Assembly (NCBI GenBank): GCA_018067055.1
Contig: JAGPVK010000371.1
Location: forward strand, 1-7,817
DNA length: 7,817 bases
Source of the DNA: Sphingomonadales bacterium
GTDB lineage: Bacteria > Pseudomonadota > Alphaproteobacteria > Sphingomonadales > Sphingomonadaceae
Direction of reading: 5' to 3'
Position numbers and translations under genes: made by a program. Below, one piece after another: positions 1 to 6,862 of the stretch (the first letter of the stretch is position 1; each line of letters opens with the position of its first letter). The notes under the pieces are model-generated. The model searched no databases and was not told where the DNA came from. It saw only the letters and a list, made by a program, of their open reading frames with translations.

Positions 1-252
1 ATTGCCAATGATATTGCGCAAATCCTGGTCAGGCGCACGAAAGTCTCCCCATAAATTTTGGTGCGCTGGCAAGCCCCCTCAGACTTGGCCAGCGGCGATC
101 GCGACCCGGAATATCTCTACAGCTACAACATCTAACGCTGGAATCCGAGTCCCAGATAGTAAAATAACGACACTGGCAACCGATCAGGTGATTTCTGTCA
201 CAATAAGGGACAAATTCAAGGATTTCTGAAAGAAATTCAGAGGTTTCGTTCG
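1..252. other. Gene-poor left edge, possible tail of a decayed or frameshifted gene
   Basis: No gene is supported here. Plus-strand frame 1 reads like protein at the very edge (IANDIAQILVRRTKVSP) and meets TAA at 52-54. It then stays open to a second TAA at 136-138 and ends in a protein-like stretch, DRDPEYLYSYNI. This could be the end of a plus-strand gene at 54 followed by chance, or a gene tail broken by a stop. The other frames look less natural. An ATG-started frame at 8-229 has low-complexity, unconvincing protein content and is not called. After about position 120 the sequence becomes AT-rich, as expected of a spacer. A small hairpin at 225-241 (TCTGAA, 5-base loop, TTCAGA) lies just beyond the nitroreductase stop. 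It has no U-tract and is at best a weak transcript end. Confidence 0.3.
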
Positions 253-924
253 TTAAAGCCCGCGAAACTCTATTGCGTCGCTGATCGGCACACGGGGCAC
301 ATCAAAATTGTTGATTGGCGCATCCGGATCGCGATAGCCAATCGCCATCCCGCAAAAGAAGATATGGTCGTCGTCGATGCCGAGCAATTCCCGCATATGG
401 GTGCCGTACATCGCCCAGATTTCCTGGGGGCAGCTGTCGAGGCCTGCTTCGCGCAACAGCAGCATCACGGTTTGCAGCCACATGCCCATGTCCGACCATT
501 GCGGTGGCCCCATATATTTTCTGGTGTAGGTGAACAATTGCACCGGTGCGCCAAAGCTGTCCCAGTTTTTTGCCATTTGCGCGACGCGTCCGGCGGTATC
601 ACCGCGTTCCAGACCGACGGCGTCGAACATCTCTTTACCGACTGCGCGGCGCTGTTCTTCGTAGCGGCCCTCGAGATCCTTGGGATAGATCGCATATTCC
701 ATGCCTTCGCCCATTGGCGCAGTCGCGGCCTTGGCCTTGATGGCAGCTGTGATCCGGGTCAGTTCGTCGCCGCCGACGACAACCGCACTCCATGGCTGGG
801 TGTTCCCGCCAGAAGGCGAGCGTTGCGCCGTTTCCAGAACGCGTTCGAGCGTTGCGCGGTCAACCGGCTTGTCGAGAAACTGGCGGACGGAACGGCGGGA
901 ATTAACGGCTTCGGTAACGTTCAT
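253..924 (-). CDS. FMN-dependent nitroreductase family protein (PnbA-like)
   Basis: A 223-residue protein, normal length for a one-domain nitroreductase, predicted to be a soluble flavoenzyme that uses NAD(P)H to reduce nitroaromatic or related acceptors. The FMN-binding N-terminus is clear: SRRSVRQF at residues 8-15 for phosphate contact, then SPSGGNTQPW at about 36-45. Further family blocks are the FGAPV segment near 124-128, the DMGMWLQTVMLL helix near 145-156, CPQEIWAMYG near 165-174 and CGMAIGYRDPDAPIN near 191-205. The NTQPW and CPQ blocks resemble p-nitrobenzoate reductase types more than NfsA/NfsB, but the natural substrate cannot be read from sequence. The ATG at 922-924 is chosen because GAGGA lies 7 bases upstream and the start is 3 bases past the cobT stop. 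It is the last gene of the minus-strand run. BluB, a B12-related member of the fold, was considered and not favoured. Confidence 0.9.
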   Translation of the reverse strand: MNVTEAVNSRRSVRQFLDKPVDRATLERVLETAQRSPSGGNTQPWSAVVVGGDELTRITAAIKAKAATAPMGEGMEYAIYPKDLEGRYEEQRRAVGKEMFDAVGLERGDTAGRVAQMAKNWDSFGAPVQLFTYTRKYMGPPQWSDMGMWLQTVMLLLREAGLDSCPQEIWAMYGTHMRELLGIDDDHIFFCGMAIGYRDPDAPINNFDVPRVPISDAIEFRGL

Positions 925-927
925 TCG

Positions 928-2748
928 CTAATCCTCATCAAATAGCCCGGCCAATTGCTCGACCATGGTTCCGCCCAATTGCTCGGCATCCATGATCGTC
1001 ACGGCTTTCTTGTAGTAACGCGTCACGTCATGGCCGATACCGATGGCGACCAGCTGGACTGGCGAGCGGCTTTCGATCCATTCTATCACCTTGCGCAAAT
1101 GGTTTTCCAGATAGGCGCCATGGTTGACCGACAGGGTGCTGTCGTCAACCGGTGCGCCGTCGGAAATGACCATCAATATCCGGCGTTCTTCGGGCCGGGC
1201 GATCAGCCGGCTGTGGGCCCAGAGCAGGGCCTCGCCGTCGATATTCTCCTTGAGCAGGCCTTCGCGCATCATCAGGCCGAGGTTTTTCTTGGCGTGCCGC
1301 CATGGCTCGTCGGCTTTCTTGTAGACGATATGGCGCAGGTCGTTGAGCCGTCCGGGATTGGCGGGACGATCCGCAGCGAGCCAGTCCTCGCGAGTCTGGC
1401 CACCTTTCCAGGCGCGGGTGGTAAAGCCGAGAATTTCGGTTTTGACGCCGCAGCGCTCGAGCGTCCGGGCCATGATGTCGGCAGAAATTGCTGCGATCGA
1501 AATCGGTCGGCCGCGCATCGAGCCGCTATTGTCGATCAGCAAGGTCACGACGGTGTCGCGGAAATCGGTTTCGCGTTCGATCTTGTAGGACAGGCTGTGC
1601 GAGGGATTGCTGACCACGCGGGCGAGGCGGGCGGCATCGAGCATGCCTTCCTCCTGATCGAAGTCCCAGCTGCGGTTCTGCTGCGCCATCAGGCGGCGTT
1701 GCAGCCGGTTGGCGAGCTTGGTGACCGCGCCCTGCAGGCTGGTCAATTGCTGGTCGAGAAAGGCGCGCAGCCGCGTCAGTTCCTCTTCGTCGCACAGCTC
1801 GGTGGCGCTGACGACCTCGTCATATTTTTCGGTCCAGGCGGTATAGTTGAAACCGGGGGGCAGATCGGACATCGCCCGGTTGGGACGGACCGGCATCATG
1901 CCATCGTCGCCGGCGTCTCCCATTTCTTCTTCGGCGCCTTCTTCCAGTTCCTCGGCATTCTGGTCGCTTTCACCGTCCTGACTATCATCGTCGGATGGTT
2001 CCGACCGCATTTCCGATTCGCCCTGATCGCCGGTCGCTTCCTCGTCGGCGCCGTCATCGGTGCTGTCGTCGCTGTCCTCGTCGCTATCATCCTCGCTGTC
2101 CTCCGCTTCGGAGTCATCGTCGCTCTTGATCAGATCGAGATGTTGCAGCAATTGCGTCGACAATTTGGCAAAACTGTTCTGGTCGTCGAGCGTCAGGTTG
2201 AGGCCATCGAGATCGGCGCCGGCACTTTCCTCGATCCACTCGCGGAGCATGTCGAGGCCCTTGATCGTGCCCGGTGGCGGTGCCTGTCCGGTCAGCTTTT
2301 CCCGCGCCAGCAACGCCAGAGCGGTGGAAATTGGCACTTCGTCGCGATTTTGGGCCCGTGCAATCGGGTCGGAACGCATTCGCATTTCCAGCGCGGCGTT
2401 CAGATTGTCCTTGGCGCCGGCCATGACCCGCGATCCGAGCGCGTCGGTGCGCACCTGTTCGAGAGCATCGAAACAGGCGCGTGCCACCGCTTCCTGCGGC
2501 GCATTTTTCCGGTGCAATGCTTCGTTGTGATGGCGCAATTTCAGCGAGAAACTGTCGGCAAACCCCCGCGCTTCGGCAACTTGCGCTGGCGGCAAATCGC
2601 GCGCCGGCATCGGCACCTTGAGATGCGGTCCGGCTTGCGATGGCGCTTCGGCGGTATAGGCGAGTTCCAGGTCCGGATCGCGGGCGATCGAACGCGCCGC
2701 GCCGCCGAGCACGTCTTTCAGGTCATCAAGTTTGGAACGATCAGCCAT
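928..2748 (-). CDS. cobT: CobT, VWA-domain subunit of cobaltochelatase
   Basis: A 606-residue cytoplasmic protein, close to the usual CobT length. In aerobic B12 synthesis CobT and the AAA+ protein CobS form the chaperone-like complex that drives CobN to insert cobalt into hydrogenobyrinate a,c-diamide. Three parts are visible. Residues 1-208 are the CobT N-terminal region. Residues 209-284 are an extremely acidic Asp/Glu/Ser linker. The C-terminal part from about 385 is a VWA domain with the MIDAS metal site D406-N-S408-G-S410 and a later ISDGAPVDD strand with D530. The ATG at 2746-2748 begins the conserved N-terminus, though no good Shine-Dalgarno precedes it, so expression may be modest or start differently. 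cobS is not adjacent: a penicillin-binding protein gene lies between. No cobN is in the window, so a function outside B12 synthesis is possible. Confidence 0.93.
   Translation of the reverse strand: MADRSKLDDLKDVLGGAARSIARDPDLELAYTAEAPSQAGPHLKVPMPARDLPPAQVAEARGFADSFSLKLRHHNEALHRKNAPQEAVARACFDALEQVRTDALGSRVMAGAKDNLNAALEMRMRSDPIARAQNRDEVPISTALALLAREKLTGQAPPPGTIKGLDMLREWIEESAGADLDGLNLTLDDQNSFAKLSTQLLQHLDLIKSDDDSEAEDSEDDSDEDSDDSTDDGADEEATGDQGESEMRSEPSDDDSQDGESDQNAEELEEGAEEEMGDAGDDGMMPVRPNRAMSDLPPGFNYTAWTEKYDEVVSATELCDEEELTRLRAFLDQQLTSLQGAVTKLANRLQRRLMAQQNRSWDFDQEEGMLDAARLARVVSNPSHSLSYKIERETDFRDTVVTLLIDNSGSMRGRPISIAAISADIMARTLERCGVKTEILGFTTRAWKGGQTREDWLAADRPANPGRLNDLRHIVYKKADEPWRHAKKNLGLMMREGLLKENIDGEALLWAHSRLIARPEERRILMVISDGAPVDDSTLSVNHGAYLENHLRKVIEWIESRSPVQLVAIGIGHDVTRYYKKAVTIMDAEQLGGTMVEQLAGLFDED
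932..936 (-). promoter_or_regulatory. Shine-Dalgarno of the nitroreductase inside cobT
   Basis: On the minus strand GAGGA lies 7 bases before the nitroreductase ATG and within the last Glu and Asp codons of cobT. Ribosomes finishing cobT at 928-930 stop directly beside the next start, which suggests translational coupling of the two genes. Confidence 0.6.
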
Positions 2749-2770
2749 AGAAGCGAACAGCTTTAAGCGG

Positions 2771-2794
2771 AAAGGCCAGCGGAATCAAAGGCCT
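2771..2794. repeat. Short direct repeat upstream of cobT
   Basis: AAAGGCC occurs at 2771-2777 and again at 2788-2794. On the minus strand each copy reads GGCCTTT and is followed by CCGCT, directly in one case and after four extra bases in the other. The pair sits in the 81-base gap before cobT, 23 bases or more from its ATG. It could be a regulator site or just a small duplication. Confidence 0.3.
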
Positions 2795-2817
2795 AATTTC
2801 CTGCATTTTTGTTAGGC
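2791..2817. promoter_or_regulatory. Inverted repeat between the penicillin-binding protein gene and cobT
   Basis: GCCTAA at 2791-2796 is matched perfectly by TTAGGC at 2812-2817, with a 15-base spacer that includes a run of five T on the plus strand. It lies just after the penicillin-binding protein stop and before cobT. The loop is long and no U-tract follows on the minus strand, so it is a poor intrinsic terminator. It may instead mark an operator or RNA structure in the cobT leader. Confidence 0.3.
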
Positions 2818-2829
2818 GGAAGCGTGCGC

Positions 2830-4947
2830 CTAGCGATCCGGCGCGGCGGGAGTCTGCTCCGGGCGGCGCTCGATCGCCACACCATCGCCGTTGATCTTCA
2901 AATCCACCGGCACACCGCCGATTTCCGTGCCAATTCTAACACCCGAATCGCCGTTAATTCTGACTTCGGAATTGCCGACATCCACTGGTATTTCAGGGAT
3001 TTCGGGAAGATCGAGCGGAGTGACCGGGCCTTCCGGATCGGGTTTGCGATCCGGCTTGGCGGTGGCAGCAGGTTTCTTGGCCTGGACCGCCTGTTGCATG
3101 AAATCCTTCCATATCCGTGCCGGCAGGCTGCCGCCACTGACGCCCTTCAGCGGTGTATTGTCATCATTGCCGATCCACACGCCGACCACCAGCCGGTCCT
3201 CGCCGTCACCGGCATAGCCGACGAACAGGGCGTCGCGGTTATTCTGGCTAGTCCCGGTCTTGCCGTAATTGGGAATCGACAGCATTGCCCGGCGGCCAGT
3301 GCCGTCATTGACCGCAGATCGCAGCAGCGCTTCCATATTGGCGTGGGTTTTCGACTCATAACGCCCCGGCCAGTCAAACAGCCATTCGGTCCAGCTCTGC
3401 GAATCCTTTTTGAACGCATAAGGCTCTACCGGCCATTTGTTTCCAGCCATTCCGGCATAAGCAGCGGTGAGTTCCATCAGCGTCATCGTCGATGTGCCAA
3501 GCGCCAGGCTCGGGTCATCCTCCGCCAGCCGCGACTTGATCCCCAAATTGCGCGCTTCGCGGATCACTGCCCGGTCGCCAAGCTGGCCAAACAGACGCAC
3601 TGCCGCGACATTGCTCGACTTGGCGAACGCTTCCTTCAGCGTGATCGAACCGCGATAGTTTTCTCCGGCATTTTTGGGCAGATAGCCGCCCTTTGTGATC
3701 GGCGTATCGTCGATCAGGTCATCTGGCTGCATTCCGGAGCGCAGCGCGGCCAGCCAGACAAACAGCTTGAACGTTGATCCTGGCTGACGCTTGGCCTGGG
3801 TCACCCGGTTGAAGGCGGATTTTGCATAATCCTTGCCACCGATCATCGCCACCACTTCGCCATCGGGACGCATCGCGATCAGCGCAACCTGTGCCTGACC
3901 GAGCGGCGCTCTCGCAACGGCGCGGCGAGCAATTTCCTGCATCCTTGAATCAAGCGTGGTGGTCAGGTTCAGTTTCTCGTAACTGAGGTCGGTCAGTTCC
4001 CGCGCTTGCGGCATCGCCCAGTCGGCAAAATAGGTGCCAGTGGGCAGGGCGTTCTTGGCGCGGACATCCAGTCTGGCGGTGCCGATGGCGTCGGCTTCCT
4101 GCTGGCTGAGATAGCCCGCACTGACCATTGCGGCCTTGACCAGATTGGCGCGTTTTGCCGCCAGTTCCGGGTTGCGGGTCGGGGCGAGACGGGAGGGGGC
4201 CTGGACCAGACCAGCCAGCATGATCGCCTGTTCCAGCTTCAGTTTTTCCGGCTGGCGGTAATAATAATGCAGCGACGCGGCGCGCAATCCGTAAACATTG
4301 TCGCCAAAATAGACGTTGGACAGATAGCGTTCGAGGATTTCGTCCTTGGTCAGCCAGGCCTCCAGCCAGAAAGCGATCAGCATTTCCCGTGCCTTGCGCG
4401 TCAGGCTGCGTTCCGGGGTCAGAAATGTGGTCTTGGCCAGTTGCTGGGTGATCGTGCTGCCGCCCTGGGTCATGCCGCTGCCGGATATATTGCTGAGCAG
4501 CGCGCGAGCGAAGCCGCGTGGATCGACGCCCCAGTGCGAGTAAAAGCGCCGGTCCTCGATCGCCATGAACGCCTGCATCACATGATCGGGCAATTCGGCG
4601 ACCTTCACCGGTTCATCGACCACCGCACCATTGCGCGCGAACGGCTGGCCGTCGGATGTCAGCAGCGTGATTTGCGGTGGCGCGATCGGTTGCAGGGATT
4701 TGGACAATGGCGCGGTGATCGCGAGATAGGCGATCAGCAGGATGAAAACAAACAAGGCCGCCGCCAGTCCGCGGCTGATCCACCACCATCTGCCGCGCGG
4801 TTTCTCGATCGACGCAACCGGTTCTTCGATGCGCGGCGGAATGGCATCGCCATAGGGCTCGTAAAATGCGGTTTCGGCTGCTTTTTTCTGGCCAAACGGC
4901 CAATACCAGCGCCGTCTCTTGGCTTCAGAGGATGTTAGATCGTGCAT
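2830..4947 (-). CDS. Class A penicillin-binding protein (glycosyltransferase and transpeptidase)
   Basis: A bifunctional peptidoglycan synthase of about 705 residues that polymerises lipid II into glycan strands and cross-links their peptides in the periplasm. Residue numbers count from the TTG codon at 4948-4950. A basic, Trp-rich cytoplasmic tail is followed by one membrane anchor at about 58-80. The GT51 domain has E132-D-R-R-F with its catalytic Glu, GGSTITQQLAK at 163-173, RKAREM at 185-190 and the 205-226 helix. The transpeptidase has the nucleophile motif S392-T-F-K395, S445-S-N447 and K564-T-G-T567, so both activities look intact. A proline-rich tail from about 625 ends in two copies of an INGD-containing unit. 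The ATG at 4945-4947 is preferred over the TTG directly before it; neither has a strong Shine-Dalgarno. The gene lies between cobS and cobT on the same strand. Confidence 0.93.
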   Translation of the reverse strand: MHDLTSSEAKRRRWYWPFGQKKAAETAFYEPYGDAIPPRIEEPVASIEKPRGRWWWISRGLAAALFVFILLIAYLAITAPLSKSLQPIAPPQITLLTSDGQPFARNGAVVDEPVKVAELPDHVMQAFMAIEDRRFYSHWGVDPRGFARALLSNISGSGMTQGGSTITQQLAKTTFLTPERSLTRKAREMLIAFWLEAWLTKDEILERYLSNVYFGDNVYGLRAASLHYYYRQPEKLKLEQAIMLAGLVQAPSRLAPTRNPELAAKRANLVKAAMVSAGYLSQQEADAIGTARLDVRAKNALPTGTYFADWAMPQARELTDLSYEKLNLTTTLDSRMQEIARRAVARAPLGQAQVALIAMRPDGEVVAMIGGKDYAKSAFNRVTQAKRQPGSTFKLFVWLAALRSGMQPDDLIDDTPITKGGYLPKNAGENYRGSITLKEAFAKSSNVAAVRLFGQLGDRAVIREARNLGIKSRLAEDDPSLALGTSTMTLMELTAAYAGMAGNKWPVEPYAFKKDSQSWTEWLFDWPGRYESKTHANMEALLRSAVNDGTGRRAMLSIPNYGKTGTSQNNRDALFVGYAGDGEDRLVVGVWIGNDDNTPLKGVSGGSLPARIWKDFMQQAVQAKKPAATAKPDRKPDPEGPVTPLDLPEIPEIPVDVGNSEVRINGDSGVRIGTEIGGVPVDLKINGDGVAIERRPEQTPAAPDR

Positions 4948-4953
4948 CAATCT

Positions 4954-4977
4954 GCTGTATTACAAAAATAATACGGC
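4954..4977. promoter_or_regulatory. Palindrome directly upstream of the penicillin-binding protein start
   Basis: GTATTA at 4957-4962 and TAATAC at 4969-4974 are perfect inverted arms around a 6-base A-rich centre. After one mismatched position on each side, the flanking GC (4954-4955 and 4976-4977) extends the symmetry. The inner arm ends 9 bases before the preferred ATG at 4947, in the place of the missing Shine-Dalgarno. It could be an operator for a dimeric repressor or an RNA hairpin that limits ribosome access. The binding protein is not identifiable. Confidence 0.45.
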
Positions 4978-5020
4978 ATAAGCGAGAGGAAATATCCGAA
5001 CAGCATTTGCTCGCCGATGA

Positions 5021-5033
5021 ACAGACCATCTGT
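5021..5033. promoter_or_regulatory. Small dyad in the cobS to penicillin-binding protein gap
   Basis: ACAGA at 5021-5025 and TCTGT at 5029-5033 form a short perfect dyad with a 3-base centre. No U-tract follows, so it is not a good terminator. It lies in the 120-base gap that separates cobS from the penicillin-binding protein and that probably holds the latter's own promoter. A chance origin is possible. Confidence 0.2.
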
Positions 5034-5070
5034 CCATAGCATCATCTATCGCGACATTAAAATCTGTTGA

Positions 5071-6060
5071 TTACCCGCCCATCACGCTTTCCGGCAAATC
5101 TTCGCCAAACACCCGCTGATAATATTCGGCGACCAGCATCCGTTCCGCTTCGTCACATTTGTTGAGGAAGGAGAGGCGGAAGGCGAAGCCGATATTCTTG
5201 AAGATCGCGGCATTTTGCGCCCAGCTGATCACGGTCCGCGGACTCATCACCGTGGAAATATCGCCGTTGATGAAGCCCTGCCGGGTCAGGTCGGCGACCT
5301 TGATCATATTTTCGATCGTCTTGTCACCGGCGTCCGGCACTTTCGACAGGATCACCTTCGCTTCCGTGGCAGCTGGCAAATAGTTCAGCGTGACCACGAT
5401 ATTCCAGCGGTCCATCTGGCCCTGGTTGATCTGCTGGGTGCCGTGATAGAGGCCGCTGGTATCGCCGAGGCCAACCGTGTTGGCGGTGGCAAACAGGCGG
5501 AAATAGGGGTTGGGGCGGATCACCCGGTTCTGGTCGAGCAGGGTCAGCTTGCCCTCCGCTTCCAGAATCCGCTGGATCACGAACATCACATCGGGGCGAC
5601 CGGCGTCATATTCGTCAAATACCAATGCGGTAGGCGTCTGCAGCGCCCAGGGGAGCAGGCCTTCGCGGAATTCGGTGACCTGCTGGCCATCCTTCAGGAC
5701 AATCGCATCGCGACCGACCAGATCGATCCGGCTGATATGCGCGTCGAGATTGATCCGGATACAGGGCCAGTTGAGGCGCGCCGCAATCTGCTCGATATGG
5801 GTTGATTTTCCGGTGCCGTGATAGCCTTGCACCATCACCCGGCGATTGAAGGCGAAGCCGGCGAGGATCGCGATCGTGGTTTCCGGATCGAAAACATAGG
5901 ATGGATCGAGGTCGGGAACCCGCTCGTCCTTCAGACTGAAGGCCGGGACTTGCATATCCACATCCACACCGAACACTTCGCGCGCATCGACGGTTATGTC
6001 GGGCGCATCCATGATGGTTTCGTCACTGGCATCGGGGTTGATATCGGGTATTTCGGTCAT
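5071..6060 (-). CDS. cobS: CobS, AAA+ ATPase subunit of cobaltochelatase
   Basis: A MoxR-type AAA+ ATPase of 329-330 residues, the normal CobS size. It assembles into a ring, hydrolyses ATP and with CobT activates the chelatase subunit CobN. Numbering from the first of two adjacent ATG codons: an N-terminal segment with the conserved [15 protein letters not shown] block at 26-40, Walker A G80-YHGTGK-S87, Walker B LVFDEYD with D150-E151, a sensor-1 FATANT at 191-196 and a conserved MDRW at 217-220 in the oligomer-contact region. The second ATG (6058-6060) is chosen because AAGGA at 6066-6070 is 5 bases from it and only 2 from the ATG at 6061-6063. The J-domain gene ends about 50 bases upstream on the same strand, which suggests co-transcription. 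CobT, its partner, is one gene further on. With no cobN in view, B12 synthesis is likely but not proven. Confidence 0.94.
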   Translation of the reverse strand: MTEIPDINPDASDETIMDAPDITVDAREVFGVDVDMQVPAFSLKDERVPDLDPSYVFDPETTIAILAGFAFNRRVMVQGYHGTGKSTHIEQIAARLNWPCIRINLDAHISRIDLVGRDAIVLKDGQQVTEFREGLLPWALQTPTALVFDEYDAGRPDVMFVIQRILEAEGKLTLLDQNRVIRPNPYFRLFATANTVGLGDTSGLYHGTQQINQGQMDRWNIVVTLNYLPAATEAKVILSKVPDAGDKTIENMIKVADLTRQGFINGDISTVMSPRTVISWAQNAAIFKNIGFAFRLSFLNKCDEAERMLVAEYYQRVFGEDLPESVMGG

Positions 6061-6065
6061 CATAG

Positions 6066-6070
6066 TCCTT
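6066..6070 (-). promoter_or_regulatory. Shine-Dalgarno deciding the cobS start
   Basis: AAGGA on the minus strand lies 2 bases from the first and 5 bases from the second of two in-frame ATG codons. The second gives the more usual spacing, so translation probably starts at 6060, one residue shorter than the longest frame. Confidence 0.55.
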
Positions 6071-6114
6071 CGAAAAATCTCTGCCGCCCTAGGAAATGCA
6101 AAAGGGGCGAGCCA

Positions 6115-6726
6115 CTATCTAAAATCTGGTGATTCCTTGAGCTGCGTATAGGCCTCGATCACATTTGCCAACTGTTTCTCGTGACTGCGGTCGCCACCAT
6201 TGCGGTCCGGATGATATTTGCGGACCAGCGCCGAATAGGCACGGCGGATATCGCTGCGCACAATGGATCGGGTGTCACCGTCGCCAAGCCCTAGCGTCTT
6301 CAGCGCTTTCTCGTCGGCGCCGGAGAGCGCAGGGCCTGTCCGCTGGCGGCGATGGATGCCGCCCGCGAATCGGGCGCCGATGGCGTCCAGCGGATCGGCA
6401 AAATCTGACCAGGCCGGAGGCACGCTGGGGCCGGCGTCATAGACTCGCCGGCTCGAATCCCATCCGCGCACCGGATGTTGCGCCTCGAAAATCTGTTCGT
6501 GATCCATGCCGGCAAAAAAGTCATAGCCCTGATTGAATTCGCGGACATGGTCGAGGCAGAGCCAGCGATATTCGCCGGGGCCGTCATGGCTGCGGCTGCT
6601 GCCATAGAGGGGAGGCGCGCGAAATTCGCCGCATTCTTCACACCCTTCAATCGCGCAGCTGCGGCCGTCGGTTTCGACGCGACCGTGAAAGCGGTTGGGT
6701 TTTCTTTTCGGAGAAGTTTCGGTCAA
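6115..6726 (-). CDS. J-domain (DnaJ-class) co-chaperone with N-terminal Cys cluster
   Basis: A 203-residue soluble protein with a C-terminal J domain, from about 142 to 200, containing the invariant H172-P-D174 loop in RKYHPDRNGG that stimulates DnaK ATPase. It lacks the Gly/Phe and zinc-finger layout of true DnaJ, so it is a specialised co-chaperone. The N-terminal 70 residues form a separate conserved region, starting NRFHGRVETDGRSC, with C24, C29, C32 and C57-x-x-H60. These could bind a metal, which is my inference. Proteins of this layout are commonly found beside cobS in alphaproteobacteria. The start is uncertain: the called codon is TTG at 6724-6726, there is no in-frame ATG before residue 74 and no strong Shine-Dalgarno, and a repeat begins 4 bases upstream. 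The open frame continues upstream through that repeat without a usable ATG or GTG. Confidence 0.85.
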   Translation of the reverse strand: MTETSPKRKPNRFHGRVETDGRSCAIEGCEECGEFRAPPLYGSSRSHDGPGEYRWLCLDHVREFNQGYDFFAGMDHEQIFEAQHPVRGWDSSRRVYDAGPSVPPAWSDFADPLDAIGARFAGGIHRRQRTGPALSGADEKALKTLGLGDGDTRSIVRSDIRRAYSALVRKYHPDRNGGDRSHEKQLANVIEAYTQLKESPDFR

Positions 6727-6729
6727 AAT

Positions 6730-6755
6730 CCGTACGGGCTGAGCTTGTCGAAGCC
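6730..6755 (+). repeat. Sphingomonad REP-like repeat, copy 1
   Basis: Begins CCGTACGGGCTGAGC and continues TTGTCGAAGCC, the common sphingomonad dispersed repeat with core CTGAGCNTGTCGAA. It is inverted relative to copy 2, matching its complement at 19 of 25 positions with the 14-base core nearly intact. It starts 4 bases upstream of the J-domain start codon. Confidence 0.75.
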
Positions 6756-6797
6756 AGGCTGTCCTTTGTGTTGAAACGCCGTTGAGCGATGCTCGAC

Positions 6798-6826
6798 CTT
6801 CGGTTCGACAGGCTCAGGGCTAACGG
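6798..6826 (-). repeat. Sphingomonad REP-like repeat, copy 2 (inverted)
   Basis: On the plus strand it reads TTCGACAGGCTCAGGGC followed by TAACGG, the reverse orientation of copy 1. The two copies are separated by about 42 bases and could fold into a long hairpin across the divergent intergenic region. A further small dyad, GAGC-GAT-GCTC, lies between them at 6784-6794. Confidence 0.78.
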
Positions 6827-6830
6827 TTAG
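6820..6830. promoter_or_regulatory. CTAAC-G-GTTAG dyad ahead of bolA
   Basis: Perfect 5-base arms around a single base, partly built from the end of repeat copy 2 and 33 bases before the bolA ATG. The AT-rich stretch after it (CTATATC around 6834-6840) is the most likely place for a bolA -10 element, but no convincing -35 is visible. Its role as an operator is a guess. Confidence 0.25.
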
Positions 6831-6853
6831 AGTCTATATCGAAAAAGCAATAT

Positions 6854-6858
6854 GGAGA
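6854..6858 (+). promoter_or_regulatory. Shine-Dalgarno of bolA
   Basis: GGAGA lies 4 bases before the ATG at 6863-6865, fixing the bolA start. Confidence 0.6.
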
Positions 6859-6862
6859 TTCG

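Noticed and set aside
225..241. Hairpin after the nitroreductase as an intrinsic terminator
   Set aside because: The stem is only 6 base pairs and AT-rich, and no U-tract follows on the minus strand.
253..924. BluB (B12 lower-ligand synthase) as identity of the nitroreductase
   Set aside because: BluB shares the fold and would suit the cob genes, but the NTQPW and CPQ blocks match PnbA-type nitroreductases better and the BluB N-terminal signature is not seen.
364..945. Plus-strand frame of 193 codons opposite the nitroreductase
   Set aside because: Antisense shadow; Cys/His-rich composition without a recognisable domain.
955..2766. A 603-codon open frame on the plus strand opposite cobT with a hydrophobic, membrane-like middle
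   Set aside because: It is the antisense of cobT. The membrane-like stretch is simply the reverse complement of the Asp/Glu/Ser linker, whose codons read as Val, Ile, Leu and Phe. CobT has the recognisable domains.
2809..4938. Long plus-strand frames opposite the penicillin-binding protein (2809-3777 and 4006-4938)
   Set aside because: Both are shadows of the strongly supported minus-strand gene and show no family motifs.
6475..6774. Plus-strand frame ending in YGLSLSKP opposite the J-protein
   Set aside because: The ending is the translation of the REP-like repeat, a frequent source of false small genes in sphingomonads; the rest is antisense to the J-protein.
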